Positions 7,748 to 8,960 of a stretch of 8,960 bases of DNA are shown here, piece by piece. The notes under the pieces are model-generated. The model saw nothing but the letters and a program-made list of their open reading frames with translations, did no database searches and was not told the origin of the DNA. Origin of the DNA: Acidobacteriaceae bacterium (lineage in GTDB: Bacteria; Acidobacteriota; Terriglobia; Terriglobales; SbA1); the NCBI GenBank assembly GCA_019237515.1, contig JAFAGX010000187.1, positions 1 to 8,960 on the forward strand. Direction: 5' to 3'. A program made the translations under genes and the position numbers. Within the stretch, counting starts at the first letter, position 1, and each line of letters begins with the position of its first letter.

Positions 7748-8635
7748 ATGGGGATCGCATTCGTTACAGGCACCAGCACGGGGATCGGAATGGCCACAGC
7801 CGTGTCGCTGGCGCGTGCCGGGCACACAGTCTATGCAGGTATGCGCAATCCGCAACATGAAGGGGAACTGCATGCCGCAGCTAGGCAGCAGAACCTGCCC
7901 ATTCGCATCGTGAAGCACGATGTCGATTCGGACTCGTCCACGCGGGAAGCCATTGGGCAGGCGCTGGCCGATGCTGGCCGTATCGACGTCATGGTGAACA
8001 ACGCCGGCGTCGGCACCATGGGTTCGGTAGAAGAAACGACCTTATCCGATTTTCGGTCCACGATGGAAACGAACTTCTTCGGTGCGCTGCGCTGCATCCA
8101 GGCGGTCGTGCCCGGGATGCGCCAGCAGGGGAGCGGCTGCATCGTTAATGTGACTTCGGTGGCCGGACGCATTGCCACTGCCCCGCAGGGGCCTTACTGT
8201 TCATCCAAGTGGGCTCTGGAGGCGCTTAGTGAATGCCTCGCACAGGAAGTGAAAAGTTTCGGCATCCGCGTTGCCATCGTCGAACCGGGCGTCATAGCCA
8301 CCCCCATTTTCGGCAAGGTGAAGGAAGATCTCGCCGGGACTAGCTATCCCCATAAACGACGCATCAACGAACTCTTCCGCGCCTCACTGGAGCACCCGGT
8401 ATCGCCGTTTGTAGTCGGCGAGCGGATCCGCGATATCGTGGACAGTGGAACCTGGACGCTGCGCCATCCTGTCGGACCCGATGCATCTGGATTTCTGCAG
8501 TGGCGAGCATCGCTCTCTGATGAACAGTGGGTGGCGTGGGGCGCGATGACGGATGACGAATGGGAGGACTACGTTCGTACCACTTTTGGTTTGAACGTCT
8601 CGCTAAGAGCAGCTGCCCACAGTGGCGCCAGGTGA
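7748..8635 (+). CDS. Short-chain dehydrogenase/reductase (classical SDR)
   Basis: A 295-residue cytoplasmic NAD(P)-dependent oxidoreductase of the classical SDR family. The Rossmann glycine motif TGTSTGIG is at 7-14, the NNAG motif at 84-87 and a PG motif at 180-181. The catalytic tetrad fits Asn109, Ser137, Tyr150 and Lys154 (YCSSK). Arg33 at the end of the second strand and Asp58 before the adenine pocket suggest NADP(H) rather than NAD(H). It is longer than the roughly 250-residue core: a C-terminal extension from about 235 includes SLSDEQWVAWGAMTDDEW and may shape the substrate pocket. The substrate is unknown; SDRs annotated as 17-beta-hydroxysteroid or retinol dehydrogenase-like look similar by eye. 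The start is well supported by AAGGAG seven bases before the ATG. It stands 127 bases after the peptidase stop, so it probably has its own promoter. Confidence 0.9.
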   Translation: MGIAFVTGTSTGIGMATAVSLARAGHTVYAGMRNPQHEGELHAAARQQNLPIRIVKHDVDSDSSTREAIGQALADAGRIDVMVNNAGVGTMGSVEETTLSDFRSTMETNFFGALRCIQAVVPGMRQQGSGCIVNVTSVAGRIATAPQGPYCSSKWALEALSECLAQEVKSFGIRVAIVEPGVIATPIFGKVKEDLAGTSYPHKRRINELFRASLEHPVSPFVVGERIRDIVDSGTWTLRHPVGPDASGFLQWRASLSDEQWVAWGAMTDDEWEDYVRTTFGLNVSLRAAAHSGAR

Positions 8636-8733
8636 GAACCGGCAGGAGAGTCCGCCTTTTGACGCCCAGGAACGATATTCGTTGACTCTGAGCGGCCTCA
8701 GCTTCGAGATTATGTGGGCTTAGGAAAGGAACC

Positions 8734-8960
8734 ATGATGAGCACCGCATTTCACAGGCGGCAGCTTTGGACGGTTCTGGTTTGGCTAGCGTGCTGTTTGT
8801 GTTTTTCTACGGCAGCAGTTCCAAGCGCATCAGCACAGTTCCGGGCGTGGGTTATGGCCAAGCTCCCCGACACTCCCGAGGGAATGGCGATCGATTCTCA
8901 GGGCAATGTCTATACAACTTTGTTTCACACCGGCGAAATTATCAGGTTGAAGGACGACGG
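8734..8960 (+). CDS. Secreted SMP-30/gluconolactonase-like beta-propeller protein (5' part)
   Basis: The window ends after about 75 codons, so only the N-terminus is seen. HRRQLW is followed by a hydrophobic core (TVLVWLACCLCF) and SASA before Gln35, a clear signal peptide for export. The mature start contains LPDTPEGMAIDSQGNVY (44-60) and TGEIIRL (66-72), the first-blade pattern of SMP-30/gluconolactonase/LRE-like and NHL-type six-bladed propellers. These often hydrolyse lactones or bind ligands; the active-site residues lie beyond the edge. Two adjacent ATGs (8734 and 8737) follow AAAGGA. The second has the better spacing (six bases), and the choice changes one residue. The gene lies 98 bases downstream of the dehydrogenase on the same strand, so co-transcription is possible. 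Confidence 0.75.
   Translation, partial: MMSTAFHRRQLWTVLVWLACCLCFSTAAVPSASAQFRAWVMAKLPDTPEGMAIDSQGNVYTTLFHTGEIIRLKDD

Noticed and set aside
8682..8715. TTGACT with a CTGAG/CTCAG inverted repeat (8688-8701), possible promoter and operator before the propeller gene.
   Set aside because: No acceptable -10 box lies at 16-18 bases; GATTAT needs a 20-base spacer. The 5-bp arms are too short to stand alone.

Overview
The window comes from a moderately GC-rich, Gram-negative-type bacterial chromosome. It encodes a lipoprotein, proteins with signal peptides for export, and a two-membrane-style sensor kinase. The mix of a secreted S9 peptidase, a Pho84-like permease, a sugar-type binding lipoprotein and a secreted SMP-30-like propeller would fit a soil bacterium such as an Acidobacteriota member. 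That placement is a guess from gene content; there is no taxonomic marker such as rRNA or a ribosomal protein. I see no mobile element, CRISPR array or tRNA.

Layout. A short tail of a probable + strand gene (1-44) runs into a minus-strand MFS permease of the phosphate:H+ symporter type (59-1444). The permease's Shine-Dalgarno lies in one arm of a perfect 10-bp inverted repeat interlocked with a second 7-bp repeat. A gene-poor divergent spacer follows (about 1499-1860). Then comes a + strand pair overlapping by four bases: a trehalose/maltose-type solute-binding lipoprotein (1861-3198) and a membrane histidine kinase (3195-5177). A small, uncertain minus-strand ORF with a coiled coil (5196-5462) lies between the kinase and a secreted S9 prolyl-oligopeptidase-family peptidase (5428-7620). 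A classical short-chain dehydrogenase/reductase (7748-8635) and the start of a secreted beta-propeller protein (8734 to the window edge) complete the window.

How the genes relate. The one clear functional unit is the binding protein plus kinase. No ABC permease, ATPase or response regulator lies beside them, so the likeliest reading is that the lipoprotein is a ligand-sensing co-receptor for the kinase rather than part of an importer. This is an inference from gene order, compared with known pairs such as TorT/TorS, ChvE/VirA and LuxP/LuxQ. The other genes look like independent housekeeping or accessory functions: phosphate uptake, peptide degradation, NAD(P)-dependent redox chemistry and a secreted lactonase-like propeller. 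The most notable non-coding signal is the interlocked inverted repeat over the permease ribosome-binding site.
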